Below, piece by piece: positions 23,270-34,165 of a stretch of DNA of 64,000 nucleotides. Source of the DNA: Calocera cornea HHB12733 (lineage: Eukaryota; Basidiomycota; Dacrymycetes; Dacrymycetales; Dacrymycetaceae); assembly GCA_001632435.1 (NCBI GenBank), contig KV423945.1, positions 124,001 to 188,000 on the forward strand, in the 5' to 3' direction. Both the position numbers and the translations under genes were made by a program. Each line of letters begins with the position of its first letter. Position 1 is the stretch's first letter. A model generated the notes under the pieces. That model had not been told where the DNA came from and ran no database searches. It saw nothing but the letters and a program-made list of their open reading frames with translations.

Positions 23270-24004
23270 ATGGCTGGCATCTGTCGTACGCGTTTGGCTG
23301 AGGAACGCAAGCAATGGAGGAAGGATCATCCTTTCGTAAGGATATGCGTGGCATCAGCGGTCGAGGACCTCTTTTCTGACTCATTCTTTGTAGGGATTCT
23401 ATGCGCGACCGATCAAGGCTGCAGATGGATCTCTAGACTTGCTTCAGTGGGAAGTCGGCATCCCCGGGAAGGCTTCCGTGAGTCCTGAAGTTTGAGCTGC
23501 GCATGTAGAAGCTGATGAAGCCCCCAGACCCCGTGGGAGGGCGGCGTCTACAAGCTGACGATGACTTTCCCTGAAGGTAATCTCGCTGTTCGTTCATGAC
23601 TTGGACAAGGTCTGAACATATCTCAGACTATCCCTCTAAGCCCCCGAAATGCAAGTTCACGCCCCCCCTATTTCATCCAAACATCTATCCCTCTGGCACT
23701 GTGTGCTTGTCTATCCTCGACGAAGAGAAGGGGTGGAAACCCGCCATCACTTTCAAGCAGGTGAGCAACGAATGGTCCAGAAGATGACTGTAACATTAAC
23801 GTGCCTTCAGATCTTGCTCGGCATCCAAGATCTACTCAACGATCCTAATGTGAATGATCCCGCGCAGTCTGATGCGTATACCATGTTCAAGTACGTCCGC
23901 AGTATTCTACACACCACGCAGTGGTCTCATTCGCATACAGGAATGACAAGGTCGCGTATGAGCGTAGAGTACGACAGCAGGCTCGAGAAAACTTCCCGAA
24001 GTGA
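23270..24004 (+). CDS. UBC9: SUMO-conjugating enzyme UBC9
   Basis: E2 that accepts SUMO from the Aos1-Uba2 E1 and transfers it to lysines in PsiKxE sites. Six exons: 23270-23335, 23394-23477, 23528-23576, 23627-23760, 23811-23890, 23941-24004; exactly 158 residues, the family length. Marks: [60 protein letters not shown] with the catalytic Cys, and [14 protein letters not shown], the DEE/KGW insertion that separates UBC9 from ubiquitin E2s. It ends [13 protein letters not shown]. Every junction is GT...AG in correct phase. It converges on the metaxin-like gene, with stop codons about 100 bases apart. Confidence 0.97.
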
Positions 24005-24106
24005 TCTCGGCGGTGGGTCGCGTGTTCTGCGGCCCTTCCCATTCCTTCCCCATGTTGTATTTTGGTATCCATGCACTCAGTACGACTAACTACCTGCAAT
24101 CAATTC

Positions 24107-24963
24107 TCATTGAAATGCATTCCGAACATCATCCACTACGTTTTGATGGAACCGTAGCAGATTCGGTCGTCGTTCTACCTCGCGTTTGATCGCTTCTGCA
24201 GGGTGTCCGGATTTGAGACTGAGCGCGATGTGAATATATGCAAACGCAGCGGCATCCAGAGCGGTTGGTCGCCTGCATGCTCGTCAGAATTGTCGCAGGG
24301 CTTAAGAGGCTAGTACGCACTCGGAGCCCAAGAACCACACATCATGGCTGCCCAGTCTCCCAGCCAGGGCCGTAATCGCCTCTCTTGCGTCCACATAGCT
24401 AACCTCCTTGCTGCTCGCTAGCCATTCAGGCGGTAGCACGCCCGTGATCGGTCCCTTTCGAGGGTTCTCCGCAGGGAACAGCGCCTTGTGTAACGTTGAC
24501 TCCAGCAGAGCCAGGAAGGCTTTTGACTCGAGCTCGGCGTCCGCTGACGCGTAGCCTTCGTGTGGCAAGGAAGCGATGGAGAGAGCAGAGGGCATTGAGT
24601 GCGCGGGGTAGAGTGTGTTGTTTGGTAGTTGTAGCGTTGGCAGTTTCCCTACCCTCCATAGTCAATGACGGGACATTTGGGATAGGACAACCATGTCGGC
24701 GCACCATCAACTCCACCGTCAGGATGCACGTCCCACCTCAGGCTTACTACAGCCCCTCTAAGGGCCAGCCATGCCTGCCACTTCAAGCACTCCACGTCTG
24801 CACTCAGCGGCGCCTGGCCAGCATTCGGTGGTACGATCCAGAGTGTCGGCAGTCCCGTCGGAGGCGCGGTGCGGGGCAGCGTCCACGGCGGATAGGTATA
24901 CAGGGGAAAGCGAGCGAGGAACTTGTGGAGGGGCGCGAGAACGGGGTTGGCCGTAGCTGCCAT
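24107..24963 (-). CDS. Metaxin/SAM37-like mitochondrial outer-membrane protein
   Basis: Probably the Sam37/Tom37 partner of the SAM complex, which inserts beta-barrels such as TOM40 into the outer membrane. Three exons on the minus strand: 24705-24963, 24321-24648, 24107-24272; 250 residues. The N-terminal domain has the thioredoxin-fold GST-like pattern of metaxins: TLWIVPPNAG, then SADVECLKWQAWL, LRWDVHPDGGVDGKLPTLQL and NNTLYPAHS. The C-terminal part (ERPTALDAAAFAYIH ... EVERRPNLLRFHQNV) matches the GST-C helix of metaxins. The first intron is essential: without it the frame stops at 24649. No C-terminal membrane anchor is visible, which is a departure from metaxin-1. Shorter than yeast Sam37 (327). 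Confidence 0.78.
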
Positions 24964-25207
24964 AGCTGATTGCTGGATATGGCTGGAGAAGGAGGGCGGT
25001 GCGTGAGGATGTCGTGCCGGACTGGACCGCAATGAGCGGGCACTCCTTGGTTCCGCGGTCCGCTTCTCTCAAACACGGCAGGCCGTGGCACTGCTTCCAA
25101 TTCCAATTGATCTCCACTATCAAACAGCATGCGCGCGGCCGTCAAATAGATCCCCGAACAGTCTTCCTGCCCCAAACCCTTCTTGCTCTCGACCACCACC
25201 GCCCGCC

Positions 25208-26370
25208 ATGGCCTGGCCGCCCTCCGCTACGCTGCTGGACAAGTTCGCCATCTGGGCCGGGCACACGCTGCACCTCCCGCATCTGACACCCTACGTGCCG
25301 CTCATCCTGCGCTCCTTCGTCGTGTTCAATCTGACGAACGTGCTCTCCTCCTTCGCCTCTCCCTACCTGTCGAAAGTCTACCCGACACTGCCGAAGAAAA
25401 CGAAGCATGCATGGGACGTGCGCTTCACGAGCACCCTCTTTTCTGCGACCATCTCGTACATGGCTTGGAGGGTATTTGACAAGCCGGGCCTGGAGGACCG
25501 CGCGTTTGGCTGGGATCCAGAGGCGGGTAATATGGCTGCAATTGCGTCCGGGTACGTCATGGACATCAATGATGCTGAAGCGTACTGACCATCTTTCCAG
25601 ATAGTAAGCGCCCATGAGCCTGGCATGCGCCCATTCTGACCCGAAGCCTAGTTTCCTCTGGGATGTCCTGGAGAGCATCACGTGGTATGAGGACCTCGGG
25701 TTCCTTGCACATGGTGAGTCTTCTACATCGTGCAAACTGGAAACCGTGATTCATTGTCCATTTCAAGCCGTTGCTTGTTTGGTGATCTACACTTCGTCCT
25801 TCGTGCGTTCCTCACGTATCGGAGTCGAAGATTCGTTTCTGAACTGCTCGTCAGCGCCCGTTCTTGAATTACTATGCTGCTCGATTCCTACTGTGGGAGA
25901 TGAGCACACCATTCCTGAACATCCATTGGTGCGTGACGCTCTCACCTTTGAAATCCGGAGACTTCAACAGGTGTTTCAGGTTCCTAGACAAGACGAAGCA
26001 GACGGGCTCCACTTGGCAGATTGTGAATGGAGCCATCCTCATGACGATCTTCATGGTCGTCCGTTTGATCTACGGGGGGTATCAAGTGAGTGTACTATGA
26101 ACCCGGATCGCTCTCTCGCACTGAAACCCATGCAAGTCCTCTCTGTTCTGGCGGACATTGGGCGACATTAGAGATCAGGTGCCGATGCCCCTGCTAGCTA
26201 TATATGCCATCGGCAACATCTTCCTGCAAGCCCTGAATTGGTATTGGTACGCGACCGCATGTACTTCTCCTCTCCTGGCACTTACCACCCAGCGTAGGTT
26301 CTACAAGATGATCTTCGCAATGAAGAAGAGGTTCGACCCGCCCAAGAACATTGCGCAGAAGAAGCAATGA
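25208..26370 (+). CDS. TLC-domain membrane protein (TMEM56/TLCD4-like)
   Basis: Multi-pass membrane protein with a TRAM-LAG1-CLN8 domain; relatives act in lipid handling, but the reaction is unknown for this branch. Eight exons: 25208-25551, a 3-base microexon 25601-25603, 25652-25713, 25768-25802, 25855-25929, 25981-26085, 26137-26246, 26298-26370; 268 residues. Hydrophobic helices begin at PYVPLILRSFVVFNL, the TLC-type segment runs SGYFLWDVLESI, HAVACLVIYTSSF, WEMSTPFLNIHWFLDK, and IYAIGNIFLQALNWYWF. The C-terminus is KK-rich (NIAQKKQ), like an ER retrieval signal. The microexon adds the Tyr of GYFLWD. Ceramide synthase is unlikely: the HxxHH-type motif is absent. Confidence 0.86.
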
Positions 26371-26590
26371 TTCTTCTGGAGGCAGGTATTCTTGGTTAAT
26401 CGTCCCCTAGGTAATTCTTGAGGTAATAGCACGCATTGCTATGAACAGACGAGAGCGGCATGATCGGCCCTGTGCTCGGGTATTTGTTCCTGGAGGGTGT
26501 AACCGGGAATTAATGAGTGTAGTACCCCCGCGCCGCTACTCGTCCACGCGGTCATCATCAGCCGACCTAACGTAGCACACGAGCGCCCCT

Positions 26591-26629
26591 TCTCCTCCTC
26601 CTCCTCCTCCTCCTCCTCCTCCTCCTCCA
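26591..26629 (+). repeat. CTC/CCT microsatellite in PAQR leader
   Basis: About 13 copies of CTC in a row ending some 33 bases before the PAQR start codon, so probably inside the 5' UTR or core promoter. Confidence 0.9.
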
Positions 26630-26661
26630 CCCCTCCAGCCCCCGCGCGCTCTAGAAGTAGG

Positions 26662-27997
26662 ATGCCGCCTAGACAGCGCAAGGCAGCAGCCGCGAACGGG
26701 CGGGTCGCCGCTGCCGCCTCGGCGCACACGCACACGAATGGGCATGGGAAGGCGAGTGCGAGTGCGGGGAAGCTGACGGTCAGCTACCACGAGGCACCCG
26801 TGTGGATGCAGGATAATGAGTATATCGAGGGTGGGTATCGGAGGTGCGTCGGGCTCTTCAGAGAGTTCGATCTGAGGGCTGAGAGGACTGCATAGAGTCA
26901 CCCATAATGTGATAGCGTGCCTATATTCCGTGTTCGGATGTGAGCGCCATCTCTGAGCTGGAAGAGCGTCGCTGACCGCTGGCAGACCTGCATAACGAGA
27001 GCAGTACGCGCCCTCCACCGCCCACCCGTCGTCTGCGCTCCGCTAACCCCAGAGCCCAGTGAACATCCACACGCACCTCTGGGGCACCGTGACCTTCCTA
27101 CTCCTCCTCGGGACGGTGTACATCCCGCTCTCGCCGCACCATGCGACGGTCATTTGGTACGACGTCGTCGGGTTCGTCACCTTCCTCCTGAGCGCGATCT
27201 TCTGCCTCGGGTGCAGCACAATGTACCACACGCTGCAGTGCCATTCGCAGGAGGTGCGTCTCCCCCCCCCCCCCCCCTTTTCTTGCTGTGGAGGTGCTGA
27301 CAGCCAGCAGATGTCCAAACGCTGCCACATAATGGACTACATCGGTATCGTCGGTCGGTGTTCTCCTGCACCCCAACTGCGGCACAACGCTGACAGCCGC
27401 ACAGTGCTCATCGTAGGCTCCTACTACCCCACAGTATACTACGGCTTCTACTGCGACCCCTGGCCGCGAGTCGGCTACGTGGTCGTTATAACCATCGCAG
27501 GCGGGTGTAAGCCCCTCCCCCGTCCCCGAAACGCATCCCTTAACACACTAACACCCCGAACAGTCGCGATGTACATCGTGCTCACGCCCAAGTACGCGCA
27601 GGCGACCTGGCGCTGGGCGCGCACGAGCGTGTTCCTCGCCCTTGGGCTCTGTGCGGTGGTGCCTGTGACGCATGCGATGTATGCGTATGGGTACTATCGG
27701 ATCAAGCATGAGATGGGGCTAGATTGGCTCCTGGCGAGCGGGGCACTGTACGTTATGGGCGCGCTGATCTAGTGAGTCTCGTGCTGCCACTCTGCTCCTG
27801 CACAATGTGTTTACGGGTCTACCAGTGGCGGCCGCATACCAGAGCGCTTCGCCCCAGGCAAATTCGACATCTTCTTCACCTCGCACCAGATCTTCCACTG
27901 CTTTGTGGTCGCGGCGGCGCTCTGCCAGTATGTGTGCGTCGTCGTTGCGCTTAACCATAGACATGGGGTGGGGTTGGGGAAGTGCCCGTCGCCGTAA
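26662..27997 (+). CDS. PAQR / adiponectin-receptor-like (Izh) membrane protein
   Basis: Seven-helix member of the progestin and adipoQ receptor family, the fungal Izh group linked to sterol/zinc homeostasis and likely ceramidase-type hydrolases. Eight exons: 26662-26843, 26896-26939, 26986-27003, 27060-27253, 27311-27353, 27405-27506, 27564-27771, 27826-27997; 320 residues. The cytosolic N-terminus is Ala/His-rich. Marks: GYRR then ACLYSVFGYLHNES spanning three exons, NIHTHLWG, SAIFCLGCSTMYHTLQCHS with the zinc-ligand His region, DYIGI, and the final zinc pair in FFTSHQIFHCFVV. Exon 3 is only 18 bases. The acceptor before exon 5 could be three bases earlier. Intron 4 begins with a 16-base C run. 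Confidence 0.88.
27262..27277 (+). repeat. Poly-C tract in PAQR intron
   Basis: Sixteen consecutive C bases just after the donor of the intron starting at 27254. Such runs are prone to length error in sequencing, but this one is intronic. Confidence 0.9.
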
Positions 27998-28210
27998 CGC
28001 GTAGATGGCTGGGCGGGCTGTGTTGGGAGTTGTAAAATAGAATAATTCAGATGGAACTTGGAAGCTTCAAGCACGCTCACGGAGTGCAGGGTGGCATCCA
28101 ACCCCAGCGCTTATGGAAGAAGGAAGGTGCAACAAACTTGCCGGGTTATACATTATGTCCTTCGCCTCGCAGCATGTACATCCACCGTCACATCCCCCTC
28201 TTCCAATCTC

Positions 28211-28827
28211 TCAGAACTCGTCCGCATCTTGTCTGAACACGGCTGTGTAGCTCAAAATGGTGCCATAGACCAGCCCGCCCCCAACAATGCTCATGACGCA
28301 CGCCATGGGGTGGATGACACCCGAGTGGGCGAGGACGAGCGGGAGGGCAAAGCCAGTGACGACGATGCAGGCGGTCATGAAGTTGCCGAGGTCGACGGGG
28401 CCGGAGCCCTCGGCGTAGTCGGCTGCGCCAAAGTCGTCTGTTGAGCAGTTGCGGAAGAGCGCGTTGGGGAGGGGGGCGAGGACGAATGTCAGGGCTGTAT
28501 GGATGGGGAGTATGTGGGTTAGGGGTGGAGCACTTTGCACTGGGGAGGATGGGGAGGGACGGACCGACGAGGAGGGGGAGCCAGTTTGCCCAGAGGGCGC
28601 AGGAGAGGATGACGAGGAGGAAGCCGACGGCGAGGACGAAGGAGAGGAGGATGACGGCTGCCCAGGTGTGACGAGGCATCAGCGACTGTGTTTCGCCAGT
28701 GCGCTCACAAACGAAGTGTATGCAGATGCACGGGGAGGGAGGGGGATGGGGTGGTGGTGGTGGTGGTGAAGGAGTGAAGAGTGAAAGGGGAAGGGAAGGG
28801 GGACGCACTCTTGAGACCGGCAGCCAT
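28211..28827 (-). CDS. VPS55: Vacuolar sorting protein VPS55 / LEPROT family
   Basis: Small four-helix endosomal membrane protein; with Vps68 it helps cargo move from late endosome to vacuole. Three exons on the minus strand: 28809-28827, 28565-28657, 28211-28494; 131 residues, the usual size. Marks: MAAGLKT, LSFVLAVGFLLVILSCAL, NWLPLLVALTFVLAPLPN, and DLGNFMTACIVVTGFALPLV. The loop LFRNCSTDDF is typical, and the C-terminus TAVFRQDADEF is cytosolic. The first exon has only 19 coding bases. Intron 1 is 151 bases, the longest in the gene set here, and contains a GGT repeat (about 28749-28766); the inferred acceptor is the one that gives the conserved LKTVILLSF start. Confidence 0.92.
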
Positions 28828-29278
28828 CGTGACACTTGCGAGGGCGGGCTTCGGCGGCGCGGCAGAACAGCACAGCAGCTTCTGTGCGTGGACGGGTGAC
28901 GCAGGTGAGCTGAGGTGACTACGGTGGCCGAGACTGCGACTGCTCTCTTCGCTGGAACGGAATCGGCGCTGACGATGCGCTGCGGCGCTGCTGCTCAGCC
29001 GGTTGAGCGACCCGTCGTCAGAAGCCAGCGGGACCAATTCGGACACACTTCTTTTCGCGTGGTGGTCGTGTGCCACGCTGCCTTCGCCCTTCTTCCCGCG
29101 GAACAACTGGGTGCACAGCGAACAATGAATAAAGAAAGGGGGGACGGGGAAGGGGAGACGGTCATTTGAGGGTATTCACCGAAGGGTGTCATACATGCAG
29201 TGATGCTACAAAAAGAAAGTAGATGATTAATCCCAATTCACCCAGCTATGCACCTCTGCTGGTCCAGCCTTGGGGGGG
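28828..29278. other. Intergenic between TRS120 stop and VPS55 start
   Basis: 450 bases; both neighbours are on the minus strand, so it holds the TRS120 3' UTR and the VPS55 promoter. A purine-rich stretch lies around 29137-29160. No gene seen. Confidence 0.45.
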
Positions 29279-32200
29279 TCAGGGCACCGCAACCAAGCTC
29301 AGCTCCCTTCTCCCCGCGTCCTCCGTTTCGCCGTATATCCGCACCGTCGCCGCCCAGTCGAACCTGCCCTCGGCGACGAGGACCATGCAGACCTCGCGCT
29401 CTGCCGATTGGCCGGGGGCGATGGAGCCCAGAGGGAGGTCCGTGACCGAGCCTTCGTGCAGGACGAAGGCGGTTGGTGTGGGCGGAATGGCGCTGAGGGA
29501 GAGGATCATGTGCGCCGTTTCCCCTGCACAATTATCAGCCAGTGCGAATGGGGTAGGGGAGGAAAGGAAAGGAACGCACAATGCAAGTTCGTCACCCTTG
29601 CCCTGACGTATACAAACTCGTTCGCGGGCACCTCGCACCTCCCCGCGCTCTCCTGCGCCGCCCGCGCCTCCTCAGCGCCCTCATCCTCCACCAGCACGCT
29701 CAGCTCCACCCGCACCCGCTCAGCCCGGAACGCCTCCAGCATCGGCAGTGTCATCCTCTGCCTCCTGAGGCTCAACTCCCCCGCGCGCCCGGAAAGCGGC
29801 TCGCGCCACGTCGCGCGCACGCAGGAGAAGAGGTGCTCGCGGTACCAGAAGAGGAGGCGCTGCTCGCGCTCCTCCAGAGTGGAGAGGCGGGCTTTGGAGA
29901 CGAGGAACTGGCGCTGGAGGAGAGAGGGGATCGGCTCGCTTACAGAGGTGGGGGGGAGGTACTCGCGCCGCAGAGGCAGCATGAGTCGGAGGGTTGTACC
30001 GGGAGGTATGACTTGGGTTGCCTTGCCGTCTGATGCCCCTGTTCTAGATCAGTCACAATCACAGCAGCACGTGCGCCGTACTCACCTTCTTGTGTCCTCT
30101 CCAACGTCACCTCGAACGGCACACCAAACAAATTCCGCACATCGACCGTAAACAAGCACCAGTCGCCGTCCTTGGGGATATCCAGCAACACGCGCCTGCT
30201 GTCCGACTTGTCCAAGGCACCCTCCGCGTTATACTCCGCAGGTGTGAAGCGCAGCACGTCCATCGACTGGCATTCGAGGTTGTGGTACACCGTCACGAGC
30301 ACGGGGTAGAGGATCTGCCGTGTGTAGAAGCGCGCGTTGTCTTCGCGGTCGTCTTCGGGAAGGCAGCCGTACGAGATCTGCACTGTCCCGCTCGTGCAGG
30401 CGGCTTTGCCCAGGCACGTGACTGAGAGTGTCCCGGTCTTGCCGCTGGGAATGTTGATGGGGCCCGAGGGTTGCTGCCATGTGAAGACGGGTCTTCGGAC
30501 GAGGTCGTACTCGGTCTCGTACTGTGCAGCAGTTGACAGGTCACCTTCTGCCAGAGCAGCCTGCGCAGGTGCCATAGTCGAATCCTCGAATGTCACGCGA
30601 ACGAAATTAACCTTCAAAGGCGACATATTCTCCAGCGTGACCGTAAGAGCCGACGTCTCCCCATCATAGAGCATAACCGCCCCATGCGTCAGCGAGGTCC
30701 GCTTGACCCGCATCATCGGCTGCTCCGGCAAGATGGTGCACTCGAGGAACTTCTGGCCCGCCGCGTCCGGCTCCGGCACGCCGATCATCGACCGCCGCTT
30801 GCTGCCCTTGGCCGCGGGCCGCGCGTCCAGCCCGACATCCTTGATCATCTCAAAGTCCATCTCGAGCGCCAGCTGCCGTTTCTCCAGGCGCGCCTCGTCC
30901 TCCTTTGTCGGCAGGGTGAGCAGGAACGTCCGGGGCAGGCACCCGTTGACCTGGACCGTGCACCCGCGGACGGTGAGCGTCCCCGGCTCAGTGGGCACGC
31001 CGCTCATCCTCAGCACCTGGAACGCATTGGCGCCGACGGACAGGCTCATCGGCTGGGTCCTGAACCCCACTCCGGCCGTGGCGAGCGCGACGCTCTGCAG
31101 ATCAAAGTCGAACGCGTGCGGGTTGCGCAGGGTGACGAGGAACTCGAGCGTCTCGTGCTGCACTGCGGTCGGGCGCCCGGAGCTGGCAGCCTGCAAGCGC
31201 GGGTTGTACAGGAAAGGGTCCTTCCGGAGGCCCGTCTGCACTTGAGTTTGCGCATCCGACGGGCGCAGGTCGGCCAGCGCGTGCGGGGTGGGCAGGCGCG
31301 CGAGCGGGAGCGGAACAGGCTCGATCCCCACGAGCGGGCTCTCGCTCCAGTACTGCAGGCGGCGGGTGTCCCCGCGCCTGCGGGCGGTCGCCAGCGCGCG
31401 CATGGACACGACGTACAGGTGATGCTGCTCGCTCGCGGGGAGGTACTTTCCCAGGCGGCGGATGGCGGTCAGCGCGAGCTGGGCGACGGTCGGGTAGTCG
31501 GGAAGGAGCTCGACGAGGGAGATGGTTTCGCGCATGACGCCGACCTGGAGCTCCGGCCAGCCAAACTGCTCCCAGCTGCCCTTGACCCCGCCCTTGTCCT
31601 CCACGCGCTGCTCGTCCGCGCCGTCCTCCCCGCTGCCCTCGACCACGCGCACCAGGTCCATGCCCACGCCGTACACCTCGCACACGCGCTTGGCCAGCCG
31701 CACGAGCGCGTCGTTCCCGTCCACCCGCTCGTTCTCGCGCATCGCCAGCCCGCCCGGCTCGGCCCGCGCTCCGAACTCCGATACGGCGGGCGTCGCCCCG
31801 GCGGAGAAGGGGAACATGCGCGCCGAGTAGTCGGCGCCGGCGGAATGCGCCTCCTCCCGCGCGGAGACGACGAGGTCGAGCATGGCCGCGTCGAGCTCGC
31901 GGAGGACGTACGCCTCCTTCCTCTGGAACCCGACGAGCGCGTACGTGCTCGCGAGGAAGGAGAGCAGGCGCGCGCGGTCGAAGGGGAGCAGATTGAGCAG
32001 GAACGGCCCGTGCGCCTGCGCGGCCACGTTGGCGATCTGCGTGCGGGAGATGCTCGTCGCCTGCGTGAGGCGGAGCATGTGGCCCGTGCTCGGCAGGCGG
32101 TGGGCGAACGCGCCCGGCACGCGGGGGGACATCATTGTGCTGAAGGCGTTTGGGCCCCAGCCGCCCGCGCTCCACACGGCGAAGAGGAACTTGGTGAGCC

Positions 32201-33759
32201 GCACGACCGACTCGCAGTACAGCGTCGTTATGGCCGTCAGCTCGAACTTGGCCAGCGCCGTGTCGTCCGGCGCGGTGGGCGTCGCTTTCCAGTAGAGGGA
32301 GACGGCCTGGGTGAGCTTCTCGAGCAGGTCCACCCAGGGGTCCGCGGGCGGGTCGTGCCCGGACGTGGGCGGCGGCGGTGTCTATATGCATACTGATCAG
32401 CCTACAGGATCCTGTTTCCCAGCTACCAGAGACGCACCGGCTGGTCCTGTTTCCCCCACGCATCCAGCACGCTCGCGACGGCCCAGCCCTCCAGCGCCGC
32501 CGCGCACCAAATGACGTCCGCGGTGCCCCTCAAGCTGCCCGCGGCGTCCGCATACCACTGCAGGGCGTCCGCCAGCCTGCCGCTGAGCAGGTACAGGTCG
32601 GCGGTGATCTTTCCCAGCCGCGCGGAGGAGGGGGAGAACATTGCTCCCTGGGCCTTTTTCTTCGGAGGAGGGGCGAGCGCGAGGGAGGCGGAGCGGGACT
32701 TGAACCCCTGGAGACCGGAGGAGGAGGGCGAGGCGGTGGCGGCACGCTGGGGGAGGGGCGCGAGTGGGGAGGGCGCGCGCGGGGGGAGGGACGGCGCCGG
32801 GGAGGGGGAGGTGATGCCCAGCCCGCCGGGGCCGGCATTGCTCAGCGGGCGGCCGTTCGGGAGCCGCTGGGTATGCGGCGCGGAAGAGGAGGGGAGGACG
32901 GGCAGGGTGTCGCTCCTCGTCAGGCTGGGGAGGGCGGGCACGGGGGAGTCGGACCGCGCGCGCTCCAGCTCGTGGGAGAGGGAGGTGGCGCCGTTCGTGC
33001 GGGAGAATGGGGCGGCGGAGGAGTAGGAGGAGGCGGCGAAGACGGGGGAGAGGGGCGTGTCCTCGCCGTCGAGGGCGGAGAGGGTGGGGAGGAGGAAGCG
33101 GTTGAGCTCGTCCAGCCGGGGCTGGTTGTCCAGGACGCGGACCTGCGTTGCGTCGCATCAGCATGACTGTAGGAGGAGGTGGGAGAGGAGGAGGGGCGCA
33201 CGAGGCCGGCAAACTCGCCGATGATTGCCCCGCAGAAGTTGGCGAGGAGGGTGCCGAGGTAGATGCGCTTGTCGCCGACGACGGCGGGGATGACGGTGAG
33301 GCCGTCTAGTGCGCCGCCGACGTCGAGGTCTGTGCTCGCGTCGGCGGGGTCGAAGGCGTAGCAGCGGCCTGCGAGGGGGAAGACGGGGTTTGGGCCGAAT
33401 ATGTGGTGGAGGAGGCCGTAGAACTCTGCGAGGAGGGCGGCGAGGGAGGGAGCGGTGGAGCAGTCGGCGACGCCGATGACGCCGTGGACGAAGGCGGCTG
33501 GGCGGAAGAGGGCGTAGGGGTGTGCGGTGGTGGGCGGGGGGTGTGAGGGGAACGCGAGGTGGACGGCGCCGGGGGCGAGTGCGCCGGGGAGGAAGCGGGC
33601 CCGGTCGTCGCGTGGGTCCGGGGGGATGTCGGCGAGGCGGATGGAGGGGAACGAGCGGATGAGGGCGGCCCAGTGCTCGAACGTCGATGGCCGGATCCGC
33701 CCGATCGGCACGATGAGGATCTTGAGCTGCGCGAGCGACGCGAACGGCGGCGTCTCCAT
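29279..33759 (-). CDS. TRS120: TRAPP II subunit TRS120 / TRAPPC9
   Basis: Large subunit of the TRAPP II complex, the exchange factor for Rab11/Ypt31 at the late Golgi. Five exons on the minus strand: 33202-33759, 32438-33142, 30086-32381, 29580-30038, 29279-29523; 1420 residues. The N-terminus (SLAQLKILIVPIGRI ... FEHWAALI) and FYGLLHHIFGPNPVFPL match TRS120. A Ser/Pro-rich low-complexity insert (about residues 190-300) precedes LGKITADLYLLSGRLADALQWY, the family's alpha-solenoid start. The C-terminal half contains beta-rich segments (TLENMSPLKVNFVRV, VDVRNLFGVPFEVTL). The gene is very GC-rich, which creates long antisense open frames. It is divergent from TRP5. Confidence 0.9.
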
Positions 33760-34165
33760 CCTGTCACCTCACTCACAACGTCGCATAGTACTACTGTCGC
33801 CCAACGAGTCGCCGTTCAATCAACTAGTTTGCGTGGTGGCCTCCTTCGGCTCCGGCCCTCCCCCTCCCAGCCCACGCGGACACAAATCCCACTCGGCCCT
33901 CGGCAAAAGAGGTGAACCCTAGGGAACCGACAGGGCTTCGTTGGGTCGAGGCAAGGCAAGGCTGACTCGGTCGTTTCATCCCATTCCAAAATTCCCCAGG
34001 CGTGCCTGCACCTCTCCACCGCGACTCTGCTGCAGACACTCGCGGTCGACTCGCGCTGCTTGGCTGTCACTGCACATCGCGTCACTCCCTGCGTCATCAG
34101 CCTGCTGCCTACGTAGGCAGCGTCACGCGATCGCCTCCCCTCCCCACACCCCCAACACCTCCAAA
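33760..34165. promoter_or_regulatory. Divergent intergenic region TRS120 / TRP5
   Basis: 406 bases between outward-facing starts, with a CT-rich TRP5 leader ending CCAAA just before the ATG. I looked for TGACTCA-type Gcn4 sites because TRP5 is an amino-acid gene: GCTGACTCGG at 33960-33969 is a close but imperfect match (TGACTC core). Confidence 0.5.

Noticed and set aside
28705..29106. 133-codon minus-strand ORF over VPS55 exon 1
   Set aside because: It contains MAAGLK of VPS55 but runs into the intron; the spliced form gives the conserved protein.
30684..32396. 570-codon plus-strand open frame, rich in Arg, Ala, His and Glu
   Set aside because: It lies entirely opposite the TRS120 coding exon, whose protein shows family motifs; high GC at third positions removes antisense stops. 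The composition has no domain pattern.
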